Of a stretch of DNA of 64,000 nucleotides, positions 42,637 to 54,529 are shown in pieces. The translations under genes were made by a program, and so were the position numbers. Position 1 is the first letter of the stretch; each line of letters opens with the position of its first letter. The notes beneath the pieces were generated by a model. The model saw nothing but the letters and a program-made list of their open reading frames with translations, had not been told where the DNA came from and did not search any database. The stretch comes from Lysinibacillus pakistanensis (GTDB lineage Bacteria; Bacillota; Bacilli; Bacillales_A; Planococcaceae), in assembly GCA_001312325.1 (NCBI GenBank), contig BBDJ01000010.1, forward strand, positions 1-64,000, in the 5' to 3' direction.

Positions 42637-43227
42637 ATGAAACGAATCGGTTTATTGGGAGGAACATTCAATCCACCACATAATGGCCATTTAATGATGG
42701 CAAATGAGGTACTACATGCATTGGATTTAGATGAAGTACGCTTTATGCCTAATGCGCTGCCACCTCATAAGTTTGCACGTCATGATGCCAGTGATATGGA
42801 GAGGCTAGAAATGGTCAAGCGTGCTATAAGTCCTTATCCACATTTTTCTGTGGAGTCGTATGAGGTAGAGAAGGGTGGCGTATCCTATTCATATGAAACA
42901 CTTTCTGCGTTGTGCATAAGAGAGCCAAATGTAAAATTTTACTTTATCATTGGAGGCGATATGATTGATTCCCTTCATTCATGGTACTGTATTGATGAGC
43001 TGGTGAACCTTGTGCAATTTGTAGGGGTAAAGCGTCCAAGGACTGAGGCTAATTCAGAGTACCCTATTTTAATGGTGGAAGTTCCTCAAATCGATTTATC
43101 GTCCACACTAATTCGTGAACGTCTTTCTACGGGAGGAACAGTTACCTTTTTATTGCCTGAAGCGGTAGAGGCATATATACGAGAGGAAGGTCTTTATGGA
43201 ACGCGAACAGTATTTAGCGGCGATTAA
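42637..43227 (+). CDS. nadD: Nicotinate-nucleotide adenylyltransferase
   Basis: NadD adenylates nicotinate mononucleotide in NAD synthesis. The nucleotidyltransferase motif GGTFNPPHNGHLMMANE and the later STLIRERLS are visible. It is intact at 196 aa. The 3' end overlaps yqeK by about 30 bases. Confidence 0.95.
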   Translation: MKRIGLLGGTFNPPHNGHLMMANEVLHALDLDEVRFMPNALPPHKFARHDASDMERLEMVKRAISPYPHFSVESYEVEKGGVSYSYETLSALCIREPNVKFYFIIGGDMIDSLHSWYCIDELVNLVQFVGVKRPRTEANSEYPILMVEVPQIDLSSTLIRERLSTGGTVTFLLPEAVEAYIREEGLYGTRTVFSGD

Positions 43228-43769
43228 GCTCGTATGCCTGAAAAGCGCTATATTCATACCATTGGGGTAATGGAAACAGCTATAGAGCTAGCCAAAAAGT
43301 ATGGCGAGGAAGAGAAAAAAAGCAGAAACGGCAGCTATCCTTCATGATATTGCAAAATATGCTGAAATTGAATGGATGGAGAATATTGTTCGTGCTGAAA
43401 AATTAGATGCTCGTTTGCTTGGCTGGGGTAGTGAACTGTTGCACGGTCCAGTAGGTGCATATATCGCTGAAAGTGAATTTGCATTAACAGATGAGGATAT
43501 GCTTAATGCGATTCGTTTTCATACAACAGGGCGTGCTGGTATGAGCCGTTTAGAAAAAAATAATTTTTGTAGCGGATATGATTGAGCCTAATCGTAAATT
43601 TGATGGTGTAGATCGTCTGCGTAAAAAGGCGGAAAAAGGTTTGGATAAAGCGATGAGTGCTTGTGTGCGCCATACATTGGCTTTTCTAATCGACACAAAA
43701 CAGCCAATTTATCCATTATCAATAGAATGTTATAACGATATGATGAAAAGAGAGGACAGTGAAGGATGA
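43196..43769 (+). CDS. yqeK: HD-domain Ap4A hydrolase YqeK
   Basis: YqeK is an HD-domain phosphohydrolase that splits diadenosine tetraphosphate. ATG 43196 inside the nadD end gives EREQYLAAIKARMPEKRYIHTIGVMET, with the HD motif AAILHDIAKYAE and later RFHTTGRAGM. Breaks: a lost G near 43228, A7 at 43315-43321 and A7 at 43554-43560. Restored length is about 190 aa. Its stop overlaps rsfS (ATGA). Confidence 0.91.
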
Positions 43770-44110
43770 CTTCAACTTTATTACAAGCAGCTTACAAAGC
43801 AATAGACGACAAACATGGGGAGGACATTGTCGTTTTAAATATGCAAGGTATTTCACTTTTAGCAGATTATTTTATCATTGCTCATGGTAACTCAGACCGC
43901 CAAGTGCAAGCGATTGCGCGTGAGTTACAGGATGTAGCTGAAAAAGAGGGCTATGAAATTCGTCGTGTTGAAGGTTTCGATGCAGCTCGCTGGGTTTTAG
44001 TAGACTTAGGAGATGTAGTAGCACACGTATTCCATAAGGATGAGCGCGCTTATTATAATTTAGAGCGTCTATGGGGCGATGCACCGCAACTAGACATCCC
44101 CGAGGCTTAA
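43766..44110 (+). CDS. rsfS: Ribosome silencing factor RsfS
   Basis: RsfS (YbeB, YqeL) binds ribosomal protein L14 and blocks subunit joining in starvation. DIVVLNMQGISLLADYFIIAHG and GFDAARWVLVDLGDVVAHVFH are diagnostic. It is intact at 114 aa and overlaps yqeK by four bases. Confidence 0.95.
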   Translation: MTSTLLQAAYKAIDDKHGEDIVVLNMQGISLLADYFIIAHGNSDRQVQAIARELQDVAEKEGYEIRRVEGFDAARWVLVDLGDVVAHVFHKDERAYYNLERLWGDAPQLDIPEA

Positions 44111-44853
44111 GTGAGTAGCTACGAACGTTTTGCTCATGTGTATGATGAACTGCAAGTCGATATTCCCTACGATAAATATGTAGAATGGGTTTTGCAACAT
44201 GCACCATGTAATCAATTCCCTAATCTCTTAGACATCGGCTGTGGTACAGGTGTGCTTAGTCTGTTATTAACAAGGGCTGGTTACAGTGTGAGTGGAATTG
44301 ATCTATCTGAAAATATGCTCTCAATTGCCGCAGAACGATTTGCTGATGTAGGATTACATGTCCCCCTATTTTGTATGTCAATGGATGAATTAGAGGGCTT
44401 TGAGGCGCTTGACGTTGTAACAATAGCTATTGACTCATTAAATTATGTCTTACAGGAAAAAGCAGTTTATGTTACATTAGAGCGAATATATAATGCTCTA
44501 AAAGATGGCGGTCAACTATTTTTTTGATGTGCATTCACTATATAAAATGAATGATATTTTTTTAGATAGTCCATTTACGTATGACAATGGTGATATTAGC
44601 TATGTATGGCATACGGAGCCAGGTGATTTCGAACACTCTGTTATTCATCAAATGACTTTTTTTTGTCAGAGATGCTGTAAGTGATTTGTATGAACGCTTC
44701 GACGAGGAGCATATTCAACGTACATTCCCCATTGAGCAATATATGACATGGCTTCGTACAATTGGTTTCAACCATGTGGAGGTAACCGCGGATTTTACAG
44801 ATGATGCCCCTGAATACGAAAGTGAACGCATTTTTATTCGTGCGGTGAAATAA
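44111..44853 (+). CDS. yqeM: SAM-dependent methyltransferase YqeM
   Basis: This class I methyltransferase shows LLDIGCGTGVLSLLLTRAGY and GIDLSENMLSIA. The starting motif YERFAHVYDELQ is that of YqeM, usually cotranscribed with rsfS. The substrate is unknown. GTG 44111 immediately follows the rsfS stop. Breaks: T7 at 44519-44525 and T8 at 44657-44664. Restored length is about 247 aa. Confidence 0.9.
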
Positions 44854-44895
44854 AAAACAGCTTGTTGGTATATATCCAGCAAGCTGTTTTTTTAT
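44853..44895. terminator. Terminator after yqeM
   Basis: AACAGCTTGTTGG pairs with CCAGCAAGCTGTT and is followed by T7. It separates the yqe operon from the convergent RNA repair genes. Confidence 0.85.
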
Positions 44896-44986
44896 GGCAA
44901 AAAAAAGAAAAGTGACGGATAGAATCCACAAATCGATGGATAGAATAGTCAAAATGATAGATAGAATTCAGCAACAGTTGTCCCTT

Positions 44987-47578
44987 TTAAAGTCTTGGGT
45001 CGACAGGGTCGCTTTCAAGTGCTAATGTGCCTAGTACACATTCATGTATGCGGGCGGTTGATTCGCCTTTGACAAAACGCTCAATCCCTTCTAATCCAAG
45101 TGCGAATTCACGTAATGCATTCCTCATTTTTTTTACTTGGGTTGCGTTCTTTAAGTTTTATTAAATTTGAAGTCTGTAAATAATCCATGCCATAGATGAT
45201 GCGCAAATACCCGCGCCCACGTACTTTAATTGCTGGCTGAATTAATTTGCCTTTATATGTTGTTACAAATAGTTCAGGTTTAATCACAATCCCTTCATGA
45301 CCAGCAGCAGTCATTTCCTCCCACCATGCAATGACCTCCTGCTCAGAGGCTTCATCATGAATAATTTTATAGTCTGTTTCAATAAAGATGTCGGAGTTTT
45401 TGGCAAATAGTCGATTCATTTCCATATGCCATGTATGTGGTTTGTCGAAATACGTTTCAGCGCTATGTGCTAATACATGGAAGGGAGCTATTTGAATAGC
45501 TGACGTGTCTTGAACCTCCCAGCAGTAGTTTTGATAAATCGTTGAAAATTGTTGTGCATTGTTAAGTAAATATTGATAGTCTTGAAGCCATTCTGATACA
45601 TTGATTTGTGTTGTATTTTGTAATTTCTCTACAAGCTTTGAACGGTCCATCAGTGCTTGTTCAGCGACATGTGCATATTGCTGATCAATTAGCTGCTGTG
45701 CTTTTAAGTTCCAAGGTAGAATCTCCGCATCGAGCAGAACAAAATTCGTATTAAATTGTTCAAAGTAGTTTTTCCCAAGCAGTTCAGAATGAAGCTGTTG
45801 AACAATTTTAAATTCCAGCTCTTTATCAAAAAAAGCGTCTGCCTGTTCTAGTAGTCAAAATGCCAAGCATTTCCGTATCCATATATTCTTTCGCAATATG
45901 TGCATCCTTAAATAATAAAACTACTGCACGACTCCCCATATGCTTTTTCTCGGCAATCATTGTTTGCACGCCATGTTTTTTTATAATATGCAAATGCTTC
46001 AGCAGGATGCTCTAAAGTATTGTCAAGGGCAGAAGTTTGCGGAGTGGGACTCATAGTTGGTGGTATATATATAAGTTGTTCTAAGGGTACTGTATAGTGA
46101 GAAACGCTGTCGATAGCCGCTTTTGCTTGCGCACCACCAATTTGTATTGCGCCCAAGTACGAGGTTTCAACAGCAAATCCCGCTAGAAATGCCGCAATGT
46201 TCGGTGGCTCGAACCGTTTTGCTTTTGCTTCGAGTAAGGGATTATTTTGCGTACCAGCATAGTTTTTATAGGCATTTACAGACATAATTGTTTGTTCAGG
46301 ATATCGAAATGCGGTTAATTGACCACCAAAGACAACACCTTGATCGATATTCAAAGTATGATTCTGTTTAAGAGGATTGATTTTTGGGTCATGGCCCCAA
46401 ATAATTAGCTGGGATGTTTGATGCTCAATAAACCAATCATTACGTATAGGCTTGCCAGAAATATCTAGCTCTTGTACATCTCCATAGCGACAGAAATCAG
46501 AAATTCGAGCTGATTGCTTGCCTATATAACGGTCACGGATACCTGCATGCGTGACAACAGCGGATGCAAGGCCTTTATTCATCAGCACATAGTGGGAGGG
46601 TGCGGATAATAAACATTTTGCTAGTCGAGCTTTTAAGGCTGCTGTTTGCGTCCCTCCGTAGGTATTTTCATAGTCCATAAATTCTGCTTCTACTAGCTCA
46701 TCCCCATGATGCAATGATACATTACGTCCATCTAGCCAACGAGCGATTTTCCAGCCATGATTACTATCGGTCATAAAGGCAAGTCCGCGCTCGATATGAC
46801 GTTCAAAAAAATTCCATGGTTTTAATTGATTTTGGCCCTCTACTCATAATATCGCCCACTGAAACAAAGCGGCGGCCTTGTGGGTGAATATAGTAACCCT
46901 CGTTATTAACTTCGTATTCTAGCTTTTCAAGTAATTCAAGTAATTCGTCATAGCAGCCGTGAATATCGCCAATAATATCAAGCCCTGCATCTACATTTAG
47001 ATACAAAGGGGACTCTTGTCTAGTTAGCGTTAGCGCCTCTATTTCATTTACAAAATACGTTTTGAAAAATGACTCTTTTTTTTATCAATCGTTTTTCCGA
47101 TTTCAATAATCGTGCCTGTTGCTTAATACGTTTATTTCCTCTTGGGTCACTACGCATCGTATCACGTCGTAGTAATTCTTCTAGGGGAACATCCAATACA
47201 ATCGCACAAACAGGAACATGTAGTTTTTTTACCAAGTAAAATATATTGTTGGCGTTCTTCCGATTTTAGGTGAGTTGCATCAACAAAGGTGCATTTATTT
47301 AACGTGCATCTTGCTTCTAAAACCCGCTCCATAACGGCAAATGCTTGCGTTGAGATTGCGAAATATTGTTCATATAAAAGCTCTGCTTCTTCCTGTGAAT
47401 GGCCTTGAAAATTTATATAATTCGAATCTGAAACAAGTGTCCGATATGTATCTGAACTAATGATTTCTGAAGGAGAAAGGATCCCTGTATTTACCCAGTG
47501 TTGTAAAAGTGTAGATTTCCCACTATTGGATGGACCAATTAGCAGAACAATCCCAGTGCTTGGTATGGTAATGTTCAT
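44987..47578 (-). CDS. pnkp: Polynucleotide kinase-phosphatase-ligase Pnkp (RNA repair)
   Basis: Bacterial Pnkp heals and seals cut RNA with Hen1. Domains in order are a 5' kinase with P-loop LIGPSNSGKST, a binuclear-metal 2',3'-phosphatase (IIGDIHGCYDEL, SVGDIMSRGP, TDSNHGWK, VVTHAGIRDRY) and a ligase-type adenylyltransferase with EKKHMGSRAV (nucleotidyl lysine), TRTGRRFF and HEGIVIKPE. Restored length of about 862 aa matches Clostridium thermocellum Pnkp. Breaks: 47224-47230, 47076-47083, 46805-46811, 45976-45982, 45828-45834 and 45127-45134. ATG 47578 overlaps the hen1 stop (ATGA), so the pair is coupled. The C-terminal part beyond the ligase core fits the Hen1-contact region. Confidence 0.93.
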
Positions 47579-48873
47579 AAAATCATCTCCTTTTTCCTGA
47601 AAATACACATTTGAGTAGGTTGTCCATATAGCTCGTGCTGATCACCAATACCTGTAAATGAAAGCTCATATTGTTCATGAGTATTCATCGCAGAACACCA
47701 TTTTTGAAATTGTTCTCGAGTCCATTCAAATCGGTGATCATTATGACGCATAGTATTCAATTCATAAACCTTATTATATTCAGCATTTGGTGTTGTAAGG
47801 ATTAATGTTTGGGGACTGTATTGAGTTAGCAATAATGACATAATCTTGGGAAGACGCTCCTCATCAATATGTTCAATAACCTCACATAATACAATGACAT
47901 CCTTATGCTGTAAACGTGCATCATAATAGAATAAAGAACCCCATGTAGGTGTAGGGGATACAGATACTCCCTCTAGCGCTTCAAAACGCTTAAGCGCTTT
48001 TTTCATAGCTATTTCACTTGGCTCAACCGCAAGCAGCTCTTCAACGCCTTCTATATAGGCAAGTAAACTTGAAAGCTTGCCCTCACCAGAGCCTAAATCC
48101 ACAATAGACGATTTTCGGGGGAGCTGTTTAATCGTTTCCACTATTTTTTCATAACGTAATGTATTTAGAGAACTAGTAGAAGGTTTTGCTGTTGTACTCT
48201 TATCATATAGATGGGAGAAGCGAAGTGCTTTTTTTATAAATAACCTCTTTCATTGGATGTGTAGCTAACCAGCCTTCTCCATAACGATTAAGCTTATCCA
48301 CCTCTAATTGATCGATAAAATAGTGCTTATAATCATCTAACACTGGGATGAGCACAAAAAGATGCTGCAATGCTTGTTGAAGCGTGATGTCCGCTGATAA
48401 TGTTAGAAAACGTGCACGTTGCTGGTGATGTATAGCCTCAATGCTGACAGTATACCCTAGAGGCTCAAATAGGTCACTTATCTCTTTATTTGTCATTGTG
48501 GATGCGATGGGTCCCACTTCAAATTCAAATGCAAATGAATGTAAGACCCATTCCGTATACTCCTCTTTTGGCTTACCATTTAATGCTGTACCTAAAGCTG
48601 AGCGGATAAGAGATAAAAAAATACTGCTGGCAGCGAATTCGCGATCATTAATATAGTGTGTTATATCAAGTGCATTGTCATTTTGAACAAGAGCAAGTGG
48701 ATCTGGTGTAACAAAAATGGTTACCCCTAGATTTGTTTCAGTGAACTCATGATAGACAAGTCGAACTAAATGCTCCCTGACTCTTCGCTCATAAAGATTA
48801 TTAGGGTTTTTTTTGAAAGTAAATAGGAGATAGCTTTCACATTTTCTCCCTTTGCTCGTATCGTTAGCTGCAT
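47575..48873 (-). CDS. hen1: 3'-terminal RNA ribose 2'-O-methyltransferase Hen1
   Basis: Bacterial Hen1 methylates the 2'-OH of a damaged RNA 3' end before sealing, which blocks repeat cleavage. The N-terminal half is the Pnkp ligase-activating domain (NPNNLYERRVREHLVRLVYHE). The C-terminal methyltransferase has DLGSGEGKLSSLL, CEVIEHIDEERLP (metal ligands), TTPNAEYN and RHNDHRFEWTREQF. ATG 48873 with GGAGG upstream gives MQLTIRAKGENVK, correcting a T8-run break at 48807-48814; a second break is T7 at 48229-48235. Restored length is about 432 aa. Confidence 0.92.
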
Positions 48874-48989
48874 TGTCATCCTCCATTTCAGTACGCAAAG
48901 GTTTGCTGTGTCACTTTCAAAGCATAACACAATTTTGCCTAATACTGTCAGAGTCTAATGTTCTGTGAATCAAAAAGTAGTTATATTAT

Positions 48990-49103
48990 TTTATCTCCAT
49001 TCAGCAAATGTTTTTTTATATCGAAAGCAAAGCGGCAGATGTTTTTTTGCGCGAAAGCGTAGCGGCAGCAGCAGCTACAATTACGTCAACGCGAAATGGA
49101 TTG
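48990..49103. repeat. Dispersed repeat, copy E
   Basis: TTTATCTCCATTCAGCA begins the copy, followed by two CGAAAGC...AGCGGCAG units and ACAATTACGTCAACGCGAAATGG. It is a shortened version of copies B and C, upstream of comEA. Confidence 0.65.
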
Positions 49104-49190
49104 TCGAACTATCTTTTCAATACAAGGACAATATTGTAAGATGAAATAGACTCCATATGATTACCTTTTGCAAAAGAAAGGATGTAGAGA

Positions 49191-49839
49191 ATGCTCCAAT
49201 CTTTATGGCAAAAGTATAAAAAGAGTATGTTGCTCCCCGCCATACTTGTAATCAGTGGACTTTGTTACTTCTTTTTTTCGAGTTCCGACTCTTCATCCCC
49301 CAGGAAGAGCTCATCGAAACCATCCAACCAATTGAACAAATTGAACAAGATGAACCTGCAAAAGAGGCGGTCATTCAGCAGGTATCTGTGGATATTAAGG
49401 GCGCTGTTATGTATCCAGGTGTTTATGAGCTTCAAGCCGACCAACGTATTGTGGATGTAGTGAAGCTAGCAGGTGGCTATACACAGGAAGCTGATCCCCA
49501 ACTCATTAATCATGCCCAAAAAGTTCAGGATGAAATGGTAATTTATATCCCTGTTAAGGGTGAAAAGCTAGACGAGATCACGGCTTCCATTCTAGCGATG
49601 TCTACTAGTGGGATATCAACCAATGAAGGGTCTCAAAAAGATCAAAAGGTCAATTTAAATCAAGCAGATGAAGCAACCCTGTCAACTTTATCTGGGATTG
49701 GTCCGTCTAAGGCACAAAGTATTATCTCCTATCGTGAGGAGAATGGGCGCTTCACAACGATTGAGGATTTAAAAAAAAGTAAGTGGAATTGGAGAAAAAA
49801 ACGTTTGAGAAGCTAAAGGATTCTATTACAGTAAAATAA
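49191..49839 (+). CDS. comEA: DNA-binding competence protein ComEA
   Basis: ComEA is the membrane-anchored DNA receptor of natural transformation. It has an N-terminal membrane anchor (MLLPAILVISGLCYFFF), a SLBB domain (VSVDIKGAVMYPGVYEL, IVDVVKLAGGYTQEAD) and a C-terminal helix-hairpin-helix pair (VNLNQADEATLSTLSGIG, SYREENGRF). Breaks: T7 at 49272-49278, A8 at 49771-49778 and A7 at 49795-49801. Restored length is about 215 aa and ends DSITVK. comER, found beside it in B. subtilis, is missing; the RNA repair pair is there instead. Confidence 0.93.
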
Positions 49840-49962
49840 TAGCTACAAACTTTGTCATATTGACGACTCTTTTTAAAAAGGGCTACACTATAGTAGAAAA
49901 GTGATATGATAAAATGTTAGATTTTTAAGTGATTGATAGTAAATTATTATGGAGGTAGTCAT

Positions 49963-50533
49963 ATGGAGCGAATTACTTGGGATCAATTTTTTTATGGCAC
50001 AAAGCCATCTTCTTGCGTTGCGTAGTACATGTACAAGACTAGCTGTTGGCGCCACTGTTGTACGAGATAAACGAATTATTGCGGGTGGCTATAATGGCTC
50101 AATTACAGGTGATGAACATTGTATTGAAAAGGGATGCTACGTTGTAGACAATCATTGTGTACGTACAGTACATGCTGAGATGAATGCACTTCTGCAATGT
50201 GCTAAATATGGTACACCTACAAAGGGTGCAGACTTATATGTGACTCATTTTCCATGTCTCCCATGCACAAAGTCCATAATTCAAGCGGGTATTGAGCGTG
50301 TGTACTATGCGACAGATTATAAGAATAACCCGTATGCACAGGAATTATTTGAAAAAGCAGGTGTGGAGGTTGTTCACGTACCATTTGATGAACGTAAAAT
50401 CGACTTTTTAAGCGATGAAAAATTAGCCTTGTACATAGACATGCTAAATGAGCTTCGTGAGAGTGGTATGTCTGCTGAAAAATTGCGCCCATATGAACAG
50501 AAGGTGAATGCATTATTTGGCAAAAATCTTTAA
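49963..50533 (+). CDS. comEB: ComEB/dCMP deaminase
   Basis: This zinc deaminase converts dCMP to dUMP and is conserved in the com operon. Zinc ligands are in VHAEMNALLQ and PCLPCTKSII. A T7 run at 49987-49993 breaks the frame; restored start MERITWDQFFMAQSHLLALR follows GGAGGTAG before ATG 49963. Length is about 190 aa. Confidence 0.93.
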
Positions 50534-52821
50534 AGCATAAATGGATTTACGTAGCATTAGCTGTACTTGTAGCCTCGATAGCAGCATACAAGTCAGCTTG
50601 GCTACTATCCATTCTCCTCCTTATGGTCGTTTGGCTTTACTTGAAGGATGAATCGCATTTCATCTCAGGTCTAGTAATCGGTACAGGATTGCTTAGCTAT
50701 CTCTTCCTTGTTACATTTCAACTGACGGAACCATCCCCGCTGCCGTCGACATTTCAAATTACTTGGACAAGTGAATATAAAATAAATGGTCAAAACCTTC
50801 GAGGCTTTGCAAAAACTAAGACAGGTGACAAACTATATATAGTGTATACATTTTCTTCTGAGCAGGAGAAAAACTATTATGAAAATAACTCATTAACAGG
50901 CTTCATCTACTTGTACAAGGCGAATTAAGTGCACCTATTCCACCAGCTCATCCATATGCATTTTCGATGGAGAAATACTTACTAAGCAAAGGTGCAGTTG
51001 GAATAGTTGAGATTTCAGACTGGATGTTTGTAGAAGAGAAAAAAATCGATACAATCTTTTCTTGCAAAGCAGAGACACACAATAAAAAAACATATTGAGA
51101 GAACGTTTCCACAATGGCTAGTTGCAGAGGCCCAGGCACTTCTAATTGGTTTACAGGATCAAGTAGACAACGAGCTTCAACGAGCCTATCAAAAGCTTGG
51201 TATTACACATCTTTTTGCGATTTCAGGACTACATGTGGCTCTTGTGTCTTGGTTATTTTTTGAAGGCCTCTTACGGATAGGAATACGGAGGGAAATAGCG
51301 ACTATAGTGCTTGTTATCATTTTACCCATATACGGGGTATTGGCAGGTGGGGCTCCTTCAGTTTGGCGTGCAGTATCTGTCGTGGAATTAATGCTACTAA
51401 TGCGCCATGTTAAGTGGCAACTTCCCATCAATGATGCGCTTGCGATTAGTTTTATAGGCTTTGTCCTCCTTGAGCCGGGTGTTATTTTTCAAATTGGCTT
51501 TCAATTATCCTATTTAGCTACTAGCAGTCTTATTTATTCAGGTGTAATCTTTAAGCAAACGACGACTACGTTGATTCGTTCCTTTTTCATTACGCTTGTT
51601 TGTCAGCTGCTGGTTTATCCATTATTACTGCATCATTTTTATGAAATTTCTATTTCTTCCTTTATTGCAAATATTATTTTTGTTCCACTATTTTCCTTTG
51701 TTATTTTACCCATTAATATTGTTCTGCTAGTACTAACGTTTATATCCTTACCTGTCGCAAAAATTTTCTTTGCTATCTATGAGCCACTACGAGTTTGGCT
51801 AACAGAGTTTATCCTTTATATTCAACAATGGCCTTTTCAATTATGGACACCAGGAAAGCCATCCTTTTGGCTAATTTGTGTAGCAATGGGTAGTGTATTA
51901 GTGGGCTTATATTATTTAGAAAAGAAGCATTATGGTAAATTTGTAGCTGTGATTCTATTACCTGCATTTGTTATTCATGTGTCTCCAATGCTGTTTAAAG
52001 AAACTAAGCTTACATTTTTAAACGTAGGGCAAGGAGACTGTACGGTAATTGAATTACCGTTTAGAAGGGCTGTCTATGTTATTGATTCAGGAGGTATACT
52101 ACGCTTTGAGCAGGAATCATGGAAGACAGCAGAAAGTCCATATGAAGTTGGGAGGCAGATAGTTGTACCCTTTTTAAAGGGTAAAGGAATTCGTGATATA
52201 GATATTTTTATCGTTACCCATGCAGATGCAGATCATGTAGAGGGAGCTGAGGAGGTTTTACAGGAAATTAATATGCAGGAAATTCATGTTACTCCTGGTT
52301 CACTTGATAAGCCCGTGATGCATGATTTATTAATCGAGGCCAAAAAGCGAAGAATTCCAGTGAAAGAAAAGATGCAAGGGACAGCCTGGCAAATGGGAAA
52401 TATTAGCTTCCACTATTTATGGCCTCGAGATACTCACTATGAGGGAAATAATGATTCAATTGTTCTGTTTGTGCAGCAGGGAAGCTTTCGTGCATTATTA
52501 ACAGGTGATTTAGAGGAGGCTGGTGAACATCAGCTAATCAAGCTATATAAAAGTCAATTAGCGAATATAACGTTACTGAAGGCTGGACATCATGGTAGTA
52601 AAACTTCCAGCACAGAACAGTTTGTGGAGCTACTACAACCTGAACTAACTATTTTTAGCGCAGGGCTTAAGAATCGATATGGACATCCACATGAAGAAGT
52701 AATGGAGCGTTTCTTCAGTCGCAATCTTCCTACATTGATTACGGGTTTAGATGGTACGATTGAAGTGCGCGTTCACGAAAATATATGGTCAGTACAAAAG
52801 GAAAAAGACCTTGTCCAATAA
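50534..52821 (+). CDS. comEC: Competence DNA channel protein ComEC
   Basis: ComEC forms the transformation channel. The N-terminal part has membrane helices and an OB-like domain, then the competence core (GITHLFAISGLHVALVSW, PSVWRAVSVVELMLL, FQIGFQLSYLAT) and a C-terminal metallo-beta-lactamase-like domain (FLNVGQGDCTVIE, VTHADADHVEGAEEVL, LLTGDLEEAGE, LKAGHHGSKTSS). Breaks: a lost G near 50911 and A7 at 51084-51090. The start codon is unclear; the frame is open from just after the comEB stop, and an indel near 50530 may hide a TTG start. Confidence 0.92.
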
Positions 52822-52836
52822 GGAGGGTCTTTTTCC
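52800..52836. terminator. Bidirectional terminator
   Basis: AAAAAGACC at 52802-52810 pairs with GGTCTTTTT at 52826-52834 between comEC and the convergent yqzM. Confidence 0.8.
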
Positions 52837-52854
52837 TTCGTACATTTTGTTCGA

Positions 52855-52992
52855 TTATTTAGATACGAATTCTACTACAGTTGCGATGATAAACATAAGT
52901 GTAAACACTCCAAATGATACACCGAAACCAACGCCAGAATCGATTGCATCATTACGGCGACATTGTATGTTTTTTCCTTCAAATGGATTCAT
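52855..52992 (-). CDS. yqzM: Small membrane protein YqzM
   Basis: A 45-aa protein with a polar start containing RRNDAIDSGVGFGVSFG, then one membrane segment (VFTLMFIIATVVEFV), matches the short YqzM of bacilli, which lies at this same place between comEC and holA. It has GGAGGG ahead of ATG 52992. Function is unknown. Confidence 0.85.
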   Translation of the reverse strand: MNPFEGKNIQCRRNDAIDSGVGFGVSFGVFTLMFIIATVVEFVSK

Positions 52993-53157
52993 TGTTATCC
53001 CTCCAATTCTGTTATTTATTATAAGACATCATTTTCATAAAAGCTATATCGAAAAGGAGAATTCACGCAGTGGCAAGGAATCGACACAATTCAGTCAAAG
53101 TCACATAGGGAAAATAAATGATGTATACTAATAGTATTGCTAGATGGAGGGAAAAGT

Positions 53158-54186
53158 ATGATTTCAACGGTTTGGAACAATATCAAAAAAAGGACAACTC
53201 TCACCAGTTTATTTACTCGTTGGTGAAGAAAACTATTTTATAGATGAAACGGTGAAACGTATAAAAGAGGCAATGGGGCCAGAAGAAGAGCTAGAATTGT
53301 CTACATTTGATTTAGAGGAAGTACCTGTCGATGCTGTGATGGATGAAGCAGATACCATTCCTTTTTTTCTCTGAGCGTAAGCTAATTATAGCCAAAAATG
53401 CCTCTTTTTTTAAAAGCGACTGAAAAGGGAAAGGAAAAAATCGACCATGACATTAAGCGATTGGAGGCATGGCTGGCGAATCCCTCTGATTTTTCGATAA
53501 CTATATTTATCGCACCCTATGAAAAATTAGATGAACGTAAGAAAGTAACAAAAATGATGAAGGAACATGCGCTATTAGTACAGACTGAAACGCCAAAAGA
53601 ACAGGATTTAGCCGTATGGGTTCAAAGTGTTGTAAAAGCAGAGGGCAATAGTATTACACAAAATGCTATTGAGCAGCTTGTAGCGATGGTTGGACCTAAT
53701 ATGCTACAGCTACAAATGGAAATTGAGAAGCTAAGTCTTTATTTAGGTGATGGAGGAGAAATTACAACTTCGTTAGTCGAGGATTTAGTCGCTAAAACAT
53801 TAGAGCAGGATGCCTTTAAAATGTTAAATGCTTATTTTGCAAACGACTCTGTCGGGGCTTTGACAATTTACCATGATTTATTGCGTCAAAAGCAAGAGCC
53901 AATCATGCTTGTTGGATTGCTTGCATCCAATGTACGAACGATGTCCAATGTATTTTATTTATTGAAAAAAAAGGCTATCATCCACAGCAAATTGCAAAAA
54001 AATTTAAAGATACATCCATATCGTGTGAAGTTAATGGTGGAGCAGCGTAATCGTCCATCAGAGGAGAGTCTGCTGAAAGCATTGTATCAATTAGCAGAAG
54101 TAGATTTACAGTTAAAGTCCACTGGGGGAAATCGTGAGCGTTATTTAGAGCTTTTTTTTATTGCGTCAACTTTAATCAGTAATTGA
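53158..54186 (+). CDS. holA: DNA polymerase III delta subunit
   Basis: HolA (YqeN) is part of the clamp loader. VYLLVGEENYFIDETVKRI at the start and QDAFKMLNAYFANDSVGAL, LVGLLASNVRTM later are typical. Breaks: A7 at 53185-53191, T7 at 53362-53368 and T7 at 53405-53411. Two further runs (53965-53972 and 53996-54002) appear to cancel, because the intermediate residues should read KKGYHPQQIAKNLKIHPYR. Restored length is about 340 aa. Essential, so the breaks are errors. Confidence 0.92.
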
Positions 54187-54224
54187 AGAGCTGTCCAGTG
54201 TTAAAATGGACAGCTCTTCTTTAT
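54186..54224 (+). terminator. Terminator after holA
   Basis: AGAGCTGTCCA pairs with TGGACAGCTCT and is followed by TCTTTAT. Confidence 0.75.
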
Positions 54225-54271
54225 CCCTATAAATAAAAAGACCAGCTACCCTTATAGAGTATACTGATCCT

Positions 54272-54529
54272 TTAAACAATTACGCTTTTTTTAGCAAGGC
54301 GAGACTTTTTACGAGCCGCCGCGTTTTTGTGGATAAGTCCTTTTGAAGCTGCTTTATCTAAAGATTTGTAAGCTGCTTGTAAAAGTTCTTGTGCGTTTTC
54401 AGCATTAGCAGCAACAGCGTTTTCAGCTTTTTTCACTGTAGTACGCATTGCAGATTTAGCTTGAGAGTTAGCAGCGTTAGCTTTAGCGTTAACTTTTACG
54501 CGTTTAATTGCAGATTTAATGTTTGGCAT
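54272..54529 (-). CDS. rpsT: 30S ribosomal protein S20
   Basis: S20 binds 16S r[21 protein letters not shown] and the basic ending [15 protein letters not shown] are diagnostic. It is intact at 85 aa. ATG 54529 is chosen because AGGAGGTGAAAG lies directly upstream. As in B. subtilis it is transcribed against holA and away from gpr. Confidence 0.96.
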   Translation of the reverse strand: MPNIKSAIKRVKVNAKANAANSQAKSAMRTTVKKAENAVAANAENAQELLQAAYKSLDKAASKGLIHKNAAARKKSRLAKKSVIV

